Assembly: GCA_003344405.1 (NCBI GenBank)
Contig: NOWV01000300.1
Span: 1 to 58,738, forward strand
Direction: 5' to 3'
DNA: 58,738 bases
From: Trichoplax sp. H2
Lineage: Eukaryota; Placozoa; Uniplacotomia; Trichoplacea
The notes under the pieces are model-generated. The model saw nothing but the letters and a program-made list of their open reading frames with translations, was not told the DNA's origin and did not search any database. Positions 39,401-53,200 of the stretch are shown piece by piece. The number at the start of each line of letters is the position of its first letter. The stretch's first letter is position 1. Made by a program: the position numbers and the translations under genes.

Positions 39401-42400
39401 CAAAAGCAATAATCGAAAGCAAATATCTAAATTTAAAGCATCATGTGGAGGTAACATTTAGTTTAGTGATTCACTCTATATGAACTATAAATGCTGCTTC
39501 ACTGAAGTTATAACTGAAGTACAGTTGCTGTAAGCTAATTTAAATATAAAGTGGATGAAATATTGGTGAAGTAATTTGCCAAACATAATTAGTATACTGT
39601 GAACGAATTAACTCAGTACTGTATCGTGCGTGGTACTTTTTCGTACAACTGATATATCACAGTACAGTGTAGGCGAAGTCGTCAGTCGATTATATTTATC
39701 TACAGTTAGTTCAGTAGAATAACTATCGATATGAGATAAACGCCTTTTATATCTCAGATAATGTAATTGAGTATCATCAACACGAAAAATATACAAGCAT
39801 TCTAAATGATATCGTACTCCATTTTAACAGCTTGCTGCATTGCACAGTATATTACTATTATTGCTGATGCAGATGCACAGAACATAGAACAATAACTTTA
39901 TTATTATAATGTGATGGAAGTAACAAGAAATAATTTTATTTTATAACAATATCTGTACTATAACACAATCTATATCCATACTCCGCATAAAATATTTTTA
40001 TCTCTTATCATACCTTGGTCGGTTTCCTTTTTCACCAAATATAGAAGATATTAAAAGAAAAAAATTTAAGTTTTAGAGTAATGATTAGGCAATAGAGCTT
40101 CATCAAAGCCAGTAGCTCCGATGTACAATCCGTGGAGTGGTTAGCTTATTATATGTAACGATAAGTACAATACGGTACTATACGATGCAAATTTTTATTA
40201 TTATCTGCAATGATATTGCAATGTTACGCGTATACTTCACTACAGTGAAGAATTTAAATACGGATCTGAGGTCTATCATTGGCTTTCAACTTTAATTGTG
40301 TATAACTTCAGGGTATAGTTTATAATCTACTTAGATACTATAGTTAGATAGAGTGGTTATCTTGATTTTATTGTATCATAAATGTATTTTTTCATGTAAA
40401 AAATACTCCTCAATGTTACGTAGTAACATTTCCCTTCGGCATACACTTTACTATATTGTATAACACTTTGAGACTCTGTCTTGACGAAGAAAATACAAGA
40501 GGTGAAAGGGACTTGATCCGAGATTTCTACACTGTGTTGTAAAATTAAGGGATGTAGCACTACCTAATACCTATAGTACACTGTTTATTAAATTAATTTA
40601 ATTAAAATATGTTTTAACACTCAAGAGTATGGTGCTGCGTATTTACTTGATGTCATTCATTAACTGAAAGCAAAAACGAGTTGTTCAAAAGATCGAAATA
40701 CCATAGGCTTGAGACCTTGAAGTATACTATACAAGATGATCGTGATGTCTACTGAAGACATTATCACTCCAATTCATGTTGTCAAATGAAAAGGATTTAG
40801 CAGTAGGAAACAGCTTTCCTGTCTGCTAGTCTTAACTCTTAAAGCCTGTCAAAAACATTCAAGGGCATATTACATAAAAACGTAGTGAAGTGAAACTAAG
40901 CAAGAATTGTTCGAAAAGGCTACAATACTGTACAAGGATATCTATCATTGTGGCCTCGTATTCCACCACACTTTGTCCCTTTTCAACTACGATACTGAAT
41001 ACGCGCCTTTTACTTCACGGTTATTTGCAATCAGATAGTCACTGCTACAATTGGATACATCTAGACAGATGCTCCATGCTAATCCAATATTGCGAATGAT
41101 CGCTGTAGACATAACAGTAAGTATGACTTATTCCAATGATACGAAAGCAAGCAACTATTAATCCAGTGAATATAGAGCATTCTATATATGTATATTAATT
41201 GGTTGCCAAATTCTATGTCAGACGACATTTACTGCCGTCGATATTTATTGATTGATTTATTACTGTTATCACGAATTGCACCAGATTATTATCCATGTTG
41301 ATTCAAATACTGGAAACGAAGAGTATGATCCATATTGTACAGTCCAGTATTGTACTATACATTGCACTACAATATAAAGTACTGTAGTCTACAGTATACG
41401 GTGTACTGTACTGTACTGCACCAGGATTTCCTTTGTCCCTAGGCCGTCCTCTTGCATTGTCCAATCCTTTAGGGTGACATACAGAAAAACAACCTCCATG
41501 ATATCATATGTTTCAAGCGTTCCAGACATGACGTTGCAAGTCAGTACTGCACTAGTGAACTGTCCTGTTGACCCAACAAGCACACGTACTACCTGAGTTC
41601 ACTCGCTGTATATGTCGTACTTCATTGTTCATGAAACGACAGCAAGACGTGCTTTCAGCCTTTGAGCCAAATACGCCTTTTACTCTATTGCAGTACAGCA
41701 CATTGAATGGAGGAAGAAACGAAAATAGAGGTGGAAATCTAGCGTATTTTCTAACTCATGGACAAATTGATAAACGAGAAACTATCATGTACCAAGCTGT
41801 GATGATTGTCTGCTTTACATGAAACGAACGTGTCTTTACCCAACTGATTGATAGCAATGAAAAAATTGGCTTACAGTATACAGTAAACTTGTATTTGCTC
41901 AGAGAGTGTCTGCTTCAATGTGGCCTTCATTCACTTTTTCCAAGGCTAATAACAGAAGTTGTATTTTGTACTTAATGCACTTAGGCAGAATAACTCAACT
42001 AACTACAGTACTGTCTAGTGATTGTATGGATATAAATGCAATCCATCTTATGCTATGATACATGCTGTACCATGAAGGAATGTCAAATATTTCCAGTCTA
42101 AGATGACTCCCTACCTATCAACCGCCATGACTCTCATCAATCATTCAAAGCATTACAAGTCTATATACAACGAATGCTCAATATATGTTCTATAACGAAA
42201 GTACATGAATAGGATTGTCAAAAATTAAAATACGGACATAATACGAGCATAGGTTCTAGTCAACATGTATAAAATTTACAACGCAGTGAGTCATTAAAGT
42301 GGACTAAATTTTCCCTCTCGCCCTTCCTTAATTGATAAATTAGAGGCATCAAGGCAGCGGGTGGTCTTGCTTTCTTAACATATTACAGTAATTTATTTAT

Positions 42401-44707
42401 CTTATTTCGTTGTTACTAGCGTCAGAGCATAATCGAAGAGAAGGAAATTGATTCTTAGTGAAAGGAAGTGATCAATCATAAAGTCATGATCATAGATACC
42501 TCCGTATCTTTGTAAACGCATGCATAATGTTGAGTAGGAATTCAGAACCTATTTCTTACAAGGTAGCCGAAATCGATATCGATAGGAAAAAAAGTGAAAT
42601 CGTACAGTAGCTTATTTAAGTAGGGGGGCATTCTACTTCACTGTAAAATAGAAACCAAAACAATGTCGTGTTCACAAAGATCTACGGTCTCCATTTAACC
42701 TTATATTGTACATCTTTAATTTTTTACTTATATGTAAGTACAGTAAAGTAGCAGCCCATATCGTATTAGCATTGTCGTCTCGATTCTCTTAAGATACAAT
42801 CCATGACTAACTAAAAACAATGTGCTCGTATATCGCACAAACGAGTACAGTATGTAGCTTGGAATGCGTTTACAGTACTATACTGCACTGTACACGAAAT
42901 GATCATGTGTGAATGCAGTGTGCAGTTTTTGACTTAAAAACGCCCGAGACTTTAATCTGTCTACTTGTACAAGCACAATAAGTATAATTACGGAAACGCT
43001 TCCATTAAATGGCCCCAAATTTTATCATCAAATCGAATTTAAACGCACGAATTATAGGAAACTAATTAATCAATTAAGATCATCAATGTTACGTCCTAAT
43101 AAAAATTCTTACAAACAAAGCAATGAATCAGTTTAAATCAAAATTTAGTTGAAGACGCAATACTGTATTGGGTAATGAAGTTCTCATTACAATCTATGAC
43201 GATACCAAATGATAACTGCAATCAATATCCTACGTGCGTCCTTTATTATTCTTATTCTTATTAAATACGTTTCTTACCCTTCTGTCTGCAATAAAGTTTG
43301 ATTGCTTTCCATATCAACAACGCTCACCGGATCGAGGCCTAGCTCTGCATTTGTAGACAATCATATTTGTATAAAATTAAAAATCAACATAGCAAAGTAT
43401 ACTGGTCTTATATCATAATTTACAACACGATCAACTATAGTATTTATTCAATTAGTCCTAATTTGATACAGTATACGGATACAGTTAGGTGCACTGAAAC
43501 ACCTTGGCGTGATTTAAGTCTACACCAGTATATTTTACATCCTCAGATCTCTTATAACAAACTTCATCTTTACTATAATGTCCTAATACAGTTTTTAAAT
43601 ATCATACAAGAGTTCAATTGGACGAGTAAATATTCTGAAAATGTGTGAACTGTAAATTTATATATAAAACAACGGAAGAAATAGTGAGAAAATCGCCAAC
43701 TAGAAATTGGAAGTATTGTGTCCTGGTATCAACTTTGTATACGCGTACTTCAGTCTAGAACGATATGCCGTCTAGTTCTACTCCATCGCAATATATTGTC
43801 ACTGAGGGATCTGCTGTATTCATACACGTCAATGCCTTAGCTAAATGCCTTCCATCACTGTCTGAAATCTCTCAGCTCATTCAATTTAACACACACCACC
43901 AATGGTAACTACGACTACGTAGAATCTGGGCAAAGTTATAGAATAGAACACCTTGTACTTAAAGTATGTACTCAAACAATAATCCATTATAAATTACTTC
44001 ATAAGCAGCAAAGCTGAGGCCGATAAATAGTCAGCTTGGCTGTCAATAGTATTTAGCATTAATTATACAGTATCGCAGACATCAAAGACACCATTTTGAC
44101 GACAGAGTACAGACCTAGTACAGTTTCAGTAGGAATTATTCGTAGATAATACAATACTGTATGATTCAGGTTAAGATATGAGCGGCTATTTGACTTAAAT
44201 AAACTTGTACCGTTTCATCAAAATGACCACACGGCACATATTGCAATTTATCGTCAAGTATGTAGGAAAGACTATTGAAGAATAAATAACGCAATGGATT
44301 GAAAAAAGGATGGATAAAGTATACTTTGGATGAACTGGTATGAAAATCCTATCACTCTTTTTCAATTATTATGACATTAAAATGTGAAATACCTCTACAG
44401 TACTGTACTAGTACTAGGGTCGATTAGGTCTATTTGTTATTTTGTTGAATCAGTGGAATGTTCTGAATACGGACAATCCTATTTGTAATAGATACGGAGC
44501 ACAGGATCTGATTTAACTTCATATACCGTCTATCGAGCAACAAACTGACTGTATGTGTCTGTGTAGTGGTAGTTTATGAAGCGATATGTAAGAAAATTAG
44601 GAATGGCAAAAGTGCCATCCTGTAACTGCTGTCAAGCCAAGTAGCAATCATCACTTACCTCTCTTATTAAAGGGTCGAACACGAACGGCTACCTGAACTT
44701 TCGACAT
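30491..44707 (-). CDS. KIF13: Kinesin-3 motor protein, KIF13 type
   Basis: Forty-two exons, 4938 nt, 1645 aa. The first are 44707-44659, 43344-43278, 40026-40014 (13-nt microexon), 39426-39366, 39111-39019, 38773-38682; the last is 31198-30491. Motor domain (1-360): [17 protein letters not shown]-loop GQTGSGKS (about 92-99), switch [11 protein letters not shown], switch II DLAGSE, neck [13 protein letters not shown]. The FHA domain (about 450-550) contains [15 protein letters not shown]. Coiled coils follow, including an acidic block at about 600-690. The KIF1B-like region has [12 protein letters not shown], and the DUF3694 region (about 964-1115) has AELWVEIL and GGIFQLRQG. The tail has [19 protein letters not shown] and Asn-rich tracts. 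The order and sequence match KIF13A/B, plus-end motors that carry vesicles. No CAP-Gly domain is present, so the domain plan is like KIF13A rather than KIF13B. Remaining exons, 5' to 3': 38534-38446, 38348-38261, 38155-38021, 37945-37833, 37762-37717, 37650-37576, 37480-37328, 37251-37144, 37083-36982, 36898-36731, 36634-36540, 36469-36360, 36272-36189, 36099-36043, 35869-35581, 35510-35442, 35364-35304, 35190-35158, 35069-35009, 34923-34841, 34754-34620, 34493-34454, 34351-34191, 34122-33964, 33693-33533, 33406-33113, 33046-32964, 32871-32739, 32675-32620, 32518-32394, 32267-32172, 32045-31929, 31709-31557, 31486-31409, 31309-31265. Confidence 0.95.
40014..40026 (-). other. KIF13: 13-nt microexon of KIF13
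   Basis: Reads GAAACCGACCAAG between an AG acceptor and a GTATGA donor. It supplies one base to complete a Gly codon, then Lys-Pro-Thr-Lys, and restores the frame between exon 2 (...LLQTE) and exon 4 (IFAFDYCFW). This reproduces the KPPKVFAYDYCFW stretch of KIF13 motors. The upstream polypyrimidine tract is weak. Confidence 0.75.
40027..43277 (-). other. KIF13 intron 2, long and repeat-bearing
   Basis: A 3.25-kb intron, far longer than most in the window. It has GTAC-type palindromes at 41330-41420, 42720-42750 and 42840-42900. No nested gene is supported on either strand; the open frames at 40890-41822 lack known motifs. Intron 1 (43345-44658, 1.3 kb) is similarly empty. Long 5' introns are a usual site for transcriptional regulatory elements, but none can be identified by eye. 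Confidence 0.6.
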
Positions 44708-45885
44708 GTTTCCCTGTGTTTAAAGTGGTCTTTCTACTGCCAATAGAAAGCGACCAGTTCTACAGCCTGTAGTGTTAAGATGGAGGAATATCGTTGCCTT
44801 CACGATTGTTGGATTACCTCTCCACTGTTGTCGTATGATACGTGGAGTTTTTCGTTTGCGGTGTGTAGACCGTAACAGCGCAAGATATCGTGTTGATGGC
44901 AATCAGCAGGAGAGAAAATCTACTCCGCTTGAATCAATATACAGCACACTCTTGTCAACTTCTACAATAGAACTACATGCAAATCATGCAGCATGATGAG
45001 TTAGTGATGACCAGAGTTTGGGAATTTTAATTAAAAATGCGAACCAGATGACTTTGAAAGACGAACGACGATAGTCAGTGATGTAATGATGACTGATTAT
45101 ATAACTGTAGGCTTCAAGCAGTCAAGCCCATTAACAGTCTACTCTACCTAGCGTTTCCAAGTGTGTTTTGCGGTACAGTTGCCTCTTGTCTGTGGTGGTA
45201 CGGCGCAGTATTAGCAAATCACGAGAATACGGTCTAGTGTCCTGAAGTACAGTGTACAGTACGCTGCGTACAGTACAATACTGTAGAATCTGCATTCTGA
45301 TGTGCACGTGAACACTACGAGAGTACTGGTACCGAGTCAAGTCAAAGTGGACCGAGCAATATCGATCGTGCATAGAGATCAAGCAAGAGCAAATTGGCTG
45401 ATTCTAATAATAATTATTATTTATTTATTTATTTATACTGTACAGTACTACACATGGAAAGTTTGCACAGTGCAAAAAAATGCCGTGGACAATGTATGAC
45501 CATCGTTTGACCAAAGACTTGTAAGAAAAAAAGCTCGGTTATACAGTACACTATACAGGAGATACTTTGGTGAATATAGGAAGTAACTGAAAGTACCTAA
45601 GCCATAACTGTACAGAGTACATGGTGCACGACAGACTTCAACCGCTCCATTTGTTAACTCAATGTCAATAACTTTCAAACGAAAGCATATGGTACAGTAC
45701 AGTACCGGAGGTACCACTCCCAGTCGACTCGCGGGTGTGTGTAGTGTATGGACGAGACTCGGTACCGTATTTCATGCAGCTGATGCTACTGACCACGTCA
45801 GCCGGTAGGCAGGTCACGTAATACAACTCAGCTGATATTAAAAGTTGCAGTGATTTTTAGACGAGATTGGTGCCACATAACTTTG
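44708..45885. other. KIF13 upstream region
   Basis: Between the KIF13 start and the tandem duplication. No coding sequence recognised. GTAC-type words at 45240-45290, 45430-45460 and 45690-45715; an ATTTATTTATTT run at 45420-45436. No clear TATA or initiator element for KIF13 is visible. Confidence 0.5.
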
Positions 45886-47055
45886 CAAATGATCCTAGTT
45901 GATGTTGACTAGTCCCTTATAAGTGTCAAAATTTGAAAACACCCATCAGATTCATGCACAATTACACATCGATCACTGATATCAATGACAATGCAGTAGT
46001 GTACTGTAGAGTACAGTAAGTAAACACGGTAACGTTGATCGCATTTTATAGTACTTTTTATCCTTGCCACAGTGTAATAGACTGTAGACTACAGTACATT
46101 GTACAAGGTTCAAGTTGATCAGGAAGAACGATCCTGTACAGGACAGTGTCTGTCAAGCACTCTGTCCATGCTACGAAACACTATGGAAACAGCTTGCTTC
46201 TGACATCCAGTTTCTTGGATCTCTGTAGTACAGTGTACAGTACTGTCAGCACGAGATTTGTACTGTGCACTATACACTGTAGTACAGCACACCTATCACT
46301 AGAGCTCAACAAAGCCTTTCGACGCGGACGTACAGACTGCTGTACATAAGATAGAATAATAATAATAATAATAATCATCACAAATTCACAATACACTGAG
46401 TACTGTACAGACTGTAATTTATTTTATTTTTGGGGGATTCATCGCTTTTTCCTGTTCAACCTGATACTTACAAATGATCCTAGTTGATGTTCACTAGTCC
46501 CTTATAAGTATCAAAATTTGAAAACACCCATCAGATTTAGCCTCTAGATTTAGGCACAATTGCACGTCGATCACAATGACAATACGTACTGTAGATCGCA
46601 TTTCACAGTACTTTGTATCCTTGCCACTGTGTAATAGACTGTAGTCTACAGTACATTGTGCAAGGTTCAAGTTGATCAGCAAGAACGATCCTGTACACTG
46701 TACAGGATCGTTCTTGCAGTGTACAGGACAGTGTCTGTCAAGCACTCTGTCCATGCTACGAAACATTATGGAAACAGCTTGCTTCTGTTTGTGTCCAGTT
46801 TCTTGGATCTCTATAGTACAGTGTACAGTACTGTCAACACGAGATTTGTACTGTACGCTGTACACTGTAGTACAGCACACCTACTGTATCACTAGAGGCT
46901 AGAGCTCAACAAAGCCTTTCGACGCGGACGTACAGACTGTTGTACATAAGGTATGATAATAATAATAATCATCACAATACACTGAGTACTGTACAGACTG
47001 TAATTTCTATTTTTTTTTTTTTTTTTTGATTCATCGCTTTTTCCAGTTCAACTTG
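45886..47055. repeat. Tandem duplication, two 585-bp units
   Basis: Unit 1 is about 45886-46470 and unit 2 about 46471-47055. Both begin CAAATGATCCTAGTTGATGTT and share CAAGCACTCTGTCCATGCTA, AGCTCAACAAAGCCTTTCGA and the closing TTCATCGCTTTTTCC. Unit 1 carries extra sequence near 45980-46040; unit 2 carries an extra hairpin at 46679-46717. Each unit has an (AAT)n run (46347-46375 and 46958-46970). The open frames on both strands mirror the duplication and lack known domains. Confidence 0.9.
46679..46717. repeat. Perfect 39-nt palindrome
   Basis: Arms of 19 nt (GCAAGAACGATCCTGTACA and its exact complement) around a single central base. The matching place in unit 1 of the duplication (about 46120-46142) has only one arm, so the second arm was added in unit 2. 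Confidence 0.93.
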
Positions 47056-47225
47056 ATATCAACATTGTCAGCCGAATCCCCTTTTTGGTTGTCTATCATG
47101 GTGCGTTACTATCAACATTTCTAGGATCAACTAGGACTATCGTAGAGCTAATAGACACTGTAGACTAGCTTTCAGGAGCATCAACGTCTTCAACTTGCAA
47201 ATTTGGTATCAAATTGAGCTCAAGG

Positions 47226-50200
47226 ATGCCGCGACGATCAGCTTTGTTGAAGAAGGACGTTGGTAAGAATGAACAGACTATAACAGACAAGATTCAAGCT
47301 TCATCTCCAATTCATGGGATCTCCTCTGCTGGAAGCCATAAAAGCTCACGTACAATTCCAGCAAAGAAAATAGCTTGGTTAGTTGCACATCTTGTTATCA
47401 AAGCTTCAGAAATTGCATCGATCGCAACTTAACGTATTCAAGTCGATCTTCGATATAGTCAGCACGTCGACAGTAGACTGGACGATAGACGTCTAGTAAA
47501 TACGTACTGTACTCCCCCAATATTCTTGTTCCATTCAGAAATGCATATAACTACGTATAATGTTGCTGTTATGAAAGAATGGATCCATTTCAAATTTTCG
47601 AAAGCCTAAGATTAGAATGCATGATTGTGCACGTATGCCAGACACTGTAACTTATATAGACGAACGCCATGGCTCAAATTTGAGACAGTGTTTGGCAATA
47701 CAAGGTGCTAAAATTCCAATCGCATGAGGATGGTAAATGATAATACGTATGGTGTTATTGCACAATGTAATGAAGGTACTAGATTTAGACGACGAAATAC
47801 TCGTAGAACATCCTTCTCAAGGACAATTATATTTTCAACAAGAAGGCCAATCATCATTAGACGGATAGAATACTGTTAACTGTATATCGACAAAGATACA
47901 GGTCTTTCTTCTTGCTCCTACAGTAGAAAATACCTGAGTATATTGACATTGGTTATTGATACAATCACCACGACTTGCACATATGACCTAGCTACAATCA
48001 CCAACATTAATATCCAGATATAATCTACAGTACCTATTCAACACTAAATCTAGCACAGTTATCACTTAGTCTATTAATTAAAGCACTACTTTAATAATAT
48101 AATATATGACCGTATGCATACGTCTTCAGTCGTCTTCTTACCTTCGCCGTTGACATCTACAGTATAGTAAAATATCTCTTGTCAACTTTTACACTGCAAA
48201 TTGCAAGTGAATTTAATAATTAATTGTTAAGTACTGCCTAACAAATAAAGATATCCTATACGCGTTAGATACACCATGTAGTTGACGGTTTTACTTTTAG
48301 ATAGTACCTCAAACAATCATCCTAGCCAATTATTACATAGACCTGTAATGCAATATAGCTAAAATTATCGAAATCTTGCAATCAATTAATCTCTCTTAGG
48401 TAAAATGATATATGATATTTTACGTGTATGCAGGCTTGTACAAGTCGTAATCGAACTATCTTAATCATAACTGCAAACAGCGGCTGCCACTAAGCATCAA
48501 TAGTAGACTACACTGTAACCTTTCCATTCTTTTCATTCAAAGATGACCGTTTTATGCAATACTGGATATCGTGTTATAATAAGTTATTAATCCCAAGAAT
48601 AACCTGTGTCTTCTACTTCGTATATTTATCATAGTTCATCTGGCAATTCCACTTTAAAACGGGGCAGCCAAAGGTTGGTGAATGCATGAACTTTTATTAG
48701 CTTATTAATAGATTTCTATATAGTCTATTCTATGCTGTAGCATAAATTGAAAAGAACCTATAATTATTCTGTAATATAGAGACTATAATTTGTCTTAAGC
48801 TATGTTCTTACCAGCATCTCTGCTACTTTTAAACAATCCCTTTATTCCTAGAACAACTGATACGTAATTTAGAGCTATACTTAAAGTATATAAGCTGTAC
48901 ATGAAAAATACATCTTACTATTGATATAACGTTATTCCAATTTTTAAACTTCTGCTGGATCTATCTTCCTCCTTGGCTTGCACTTGCATCAAATTTATTA
49001 ATTTAATTCAGAAAACAAGAAAAAAACACGGTAAAATCTAGTCTAAAGGCTGAATTTTATAATCAGAGCCATACAATGCTAAATTAAACTATGGTATTAC
49101 CATTACTATTCATAATTTATAACTCTATCATGCCGGTAATGTCCAGGACGTTTAATGCATTAGCTTAGCGCTACAGAGTCTCTTACATTGAATTATTCGT
49201 ACTAGGAAATATACGTGTATACCTGTATGTGCTCACATATATTACTTTAATGGTATAAGCTTGTACACTTTCCCTAGTTCCTTTTTGTAGAATTAGAATA
49301 TTGTTAATGGCTAACATTTTACAATTATAAAGTGCAATACTGACCCTTTATTAATGCACCCTGGTTCAATGCAATAATATTACGGATAGTAACATCTAAG
49401 TTTTAATATATAGTGCTCATTTACTGTAGCATTACATGACAATTTTCCTAAATAAGATTACTTCCATTACTACATACCGCAGTTCTGTATTCAAACTGGC
49501 AATCACTTCAGAAAGATCTACTTGATTTATATAACGTTCACGAGATATTAATTGTACGTTACAATTATGATAGATATAACGAGTTATTATACGTAACTTC
49601 AACGTTACTTCGTGTTACATAATTTCCATCACTGTTAGCAGCAAACGTAGAAAATTAAGAGAAGTTTCATAGTACCGCTGCGTACATTATTTTCCGTTGG
49701 CAGGTCATTACCCATTAGAGTATGGAATATATCAATCATTTTGAGCTATTATAATCTAAGAATGTGCCTCACGTACATACGAAATCGGATTTAGATGCTA
49801 TACAACCCATTGATAGTTTCTACAACTTATTTGCAGATTTCATTACAATTGATTGTGAGAATGAATAGCATAAAGCTAATCGGAATACAATAAGGAATAA
49901 CTATTAATTGCAGATATAATTAAATTCACTAGAGTATCAGTTTGGATCGAAAATCGTTGCAAGATCAACTAAAAAAAAATAAAAAATTGGAATGTCCGAA
50001 ATGTTCTATTCTTTTCAAGACAGTTAGTGGATACATTTATCATCAGCAACGTTGTGGTCAGGTATGAAGTCATTACTTACATTACTGTATCAGCTCTCAA
50101 TAACAATTTTATACTTGATATAAAATCGTAAAAATTAACAACAAAATAATTTTTTAATTTAGGAGAAACCTATCATTACATGTACACTATGTGATAAAAC

Positions 50201-53200
50201 CTATACCTCAGAAGCCGGTTTACAGTATCATCTGAAGGTTTCTCATGGCACTGATAAGGTACAGTGGATTTGTCGAAATACCTTTATTGTCGTTTTTATA
50301 AATTAACAAATTAATTTGTCAATTTTACCATTTAATCTTAATCTCTCGTTAACTCTTTAAATATGCAAATGTTTCAGTCCTCAACCGGACTAGAAGATTT
50401 AGAAGCAGAATCTTCTGCTGTTGTTATAGGAAATAAAAAGAGAAAATCTGCTGTAAGGTATGCTTTATTACAAATGATTATTGGTTATATTTTTATGCTT
50501 TATATGATATTGCCTTTGGAGTTGATAAAATGCAGTAAAAGCAAGTCAATTTTGCATTTAATACATAAATAGGCATGTAATGTATCTACCTGTATACTCT
50601 TGTCTTACAGTGCTGCCATCGAGTCTTTCTGATGCTGTAGTGTAAACGATCACTACTTGATGATATTAACTATGCCTAACAATAGCCATGTTAATATCGT
50701 TGCAATTCTACATAAATGTCATTTACTGTGTAATACCAATTCCATTCAGATTACTGAACGATGATCAATATTTTTGTGATGTACTGTATATCACCTAATC
50801 AATTTATAACACTATAAGATAAGTAATTAAGAATAATACGACATCAATTGATAGTATATATGATGATATTATGCGTATACAAGTCGAAATACACGTCGTA
50901 ACATTGTAGTAATATCCGATTCTAAATCAGATGGTAATCACACTTCGTAATAATAAGTCTAAATTGCACGTATTCATTTTATGCTTTTGAAAAATTTTGA
51001 ACGTGCTAGGGCCGCGGAATTAATAATTTCAACAGCTAATGCTGACGACGATGAAGTGGAAATTGAAAGTACCCAGCTAGGTGGAAACAATAAGGTATAC
51101 ATATTATGCATTAATACACTACGGTCATTGGGCTATAAACATGTTTACAATTTTACGGAATTCAAAATTATGGCGATTTAAGAAAATTTTGAGAACGAAC
51201 GATATATTTTTGAAATCTCAGAAAATGAAATCTTCAATACTGCTTGTTGTTAATTCTGGAATAGGATGTAGCATTAAATAAAAACACGATAAAGACTGCT
51301 CGCGTTGCCTTAAAGAAGAATGGTGCTATTAAGTGCCTTAATAAGGTTTCCAATCCTCGTTCGCTTTAATTATTGTAATTTAAGAATCTTGTATTTTAGA
51401 ACTGCTTCGGTGAGTTTACATTAATATCGATAGCGTAATTTTACACAATGTATCGATGTTAGGAGTGTAACGCGGTCTTTACTACAATTCCTGGGCTTAA
51501 ATATCACCTACAGAAGTGTGGATCGGTAAATATCAAACCTGGAATATAGTTTAATATTTAATACCAAGCAAATGAGCCCTACATTTTTGTGAATTATATG
51601 AAAAATTACGCTATCCTCAGCTAGTTATTATGTTTAAATCGTATAGGATTTAATCAGATTTCAATGCAATAAATGTGACATGACATACAAATCTGAGGCA
51701 GGCTTAAAGCATCACTCTAAAACTGTTCATAAGGCAAGTTAATAGTATCGTCACCATAAACAAGAACCTTAGATTTAAAATCTAAACTTAAAGAATAATC
51801 GCAGTAAAATTTGGGATTTCATAAGGACTCAGATTATGCAATGGATGTTGCCTCAGATCGTGATAAAAGTAGTTACTTGGTCAGTGGTGCGAGAAAGAGT
51901 ACCAGTAAAATAAAATTAAAGCAAGCAATGAAATTATCTCTTCCTCTAAGAGCTTTTATTCACAATAACGTTAATTGGATCAAAGAGAGGTTAGGAAAAA
52001 AGTGTAATTATTACCCACTTTTATTTTCTTCCGCTCATACCTTCTGTTCTTGCTTTAGTCGGCAAACTACACATTGTCAAATTACATTTACTGGCTGGAA
52101 ACCTACTACAAATCATGTTCGACCTCTTACTGAAAAGTTAGATTCCGCTAATATTTGAATTTATAAAATATAAACTTGTACTGGATACGTATTAACTTCC
52201 GATATATCAATACTTATGATCCGATGAAATAGTGAATTTGTAGGCTTTCTTCCGGACACTAAAGAATCTCCGTATTTCAAATTGAATTGCCAAAGGTCAT
52301 GTGTGGAGGATCTTACAAAGTTGAAATTATTCGAATCAAAATATGTATATTCTGATGGTAATTTAAGATGATTGTTTATCTTATGCCTAATTATGTCGAG
52401 ATTTTTTTAATCAATTTTTGATTACTTCCATTCTAAATGAAATTGTTTTATCTAATTTTGCATATGCAGCAAATTCGGCGGCGTTATTTGTTGGAGATCC
52501 TGTTTGGACAGTAGCTTGGTGCCCTATTCCGGGTATGTAGATTTAAATTAAATTAATACCTTTTTTGAAAGGACTTCTCATAACCTTGTTTCTAACAGAT
52601 GATGCAGAACTGACAGAACAGTACGTTGCGATTAGCACTAACAAAGCACAGACCCATGTGTGTAAATATTATACTTCGATATAAATTAATCGACACGTCT
52701 GTACAACTAAGCTTCATTTAAACGTGGTACCGTTTTTATCTTGTAAGGCTCATAATATTTACAAATGTGAAACGACACGCGGGATTATACAACTTTGGAA
52801 TTGTGGTAAATTACAGAAAAGGTCTGTGCCACATTAAAATATGCATATCTCTAACAATTGATAAATCTCCACGTAATTTACTATCACCTCTTACAGGCAA
52901 GACAAAATAGAACCCTATCTAGCCCTCGGTATTACGTACGACTATGGACCTATTTGGGACATGAAATGGTGCCCATCGGGGTGCTGGCAGCAACAGACTT
53001 ACGAAAAATCCGATTTAGTAAGTTAAGTTAAATTCTGAACTTGTAAAAAACTAATATTATTTGGTATTAAGAATTAATATACTACTGTAAACTAAAAACT
53101 AGTCATCCAGACTTGGACTTTTAGCAATGGCATGTGGGGATGGCAAAGTTCGCGTATTAAGGCGAGTATTATACATCAATTACGATGATAATAACATTAA

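Noticed and set aside
46494-46880. 128-codon open frame on the minus strand
   Set aside because: Lies in the tandem duplication and GTAC-word tract; the frame is open because repeats with few stop codons keep it open, and its translation has no known motif.
51401-51410. Possible 10-nt microexon (AACTGCTTCG) between finger exons of the GTF3C2-like gene
   Set aside because: Its phase breaks the next exon, whereas direct joining of 51345 to 51463 gives a proper C-x4-C finger.
52253-52357. Alternative frame in the exon before the WD40 domain of the GTF3C2-like gene
   Set aside because: It hits a stop and lacks continuity with DPVWTVAWCP; starting the exon at 52233 makes both neighbours in phase.
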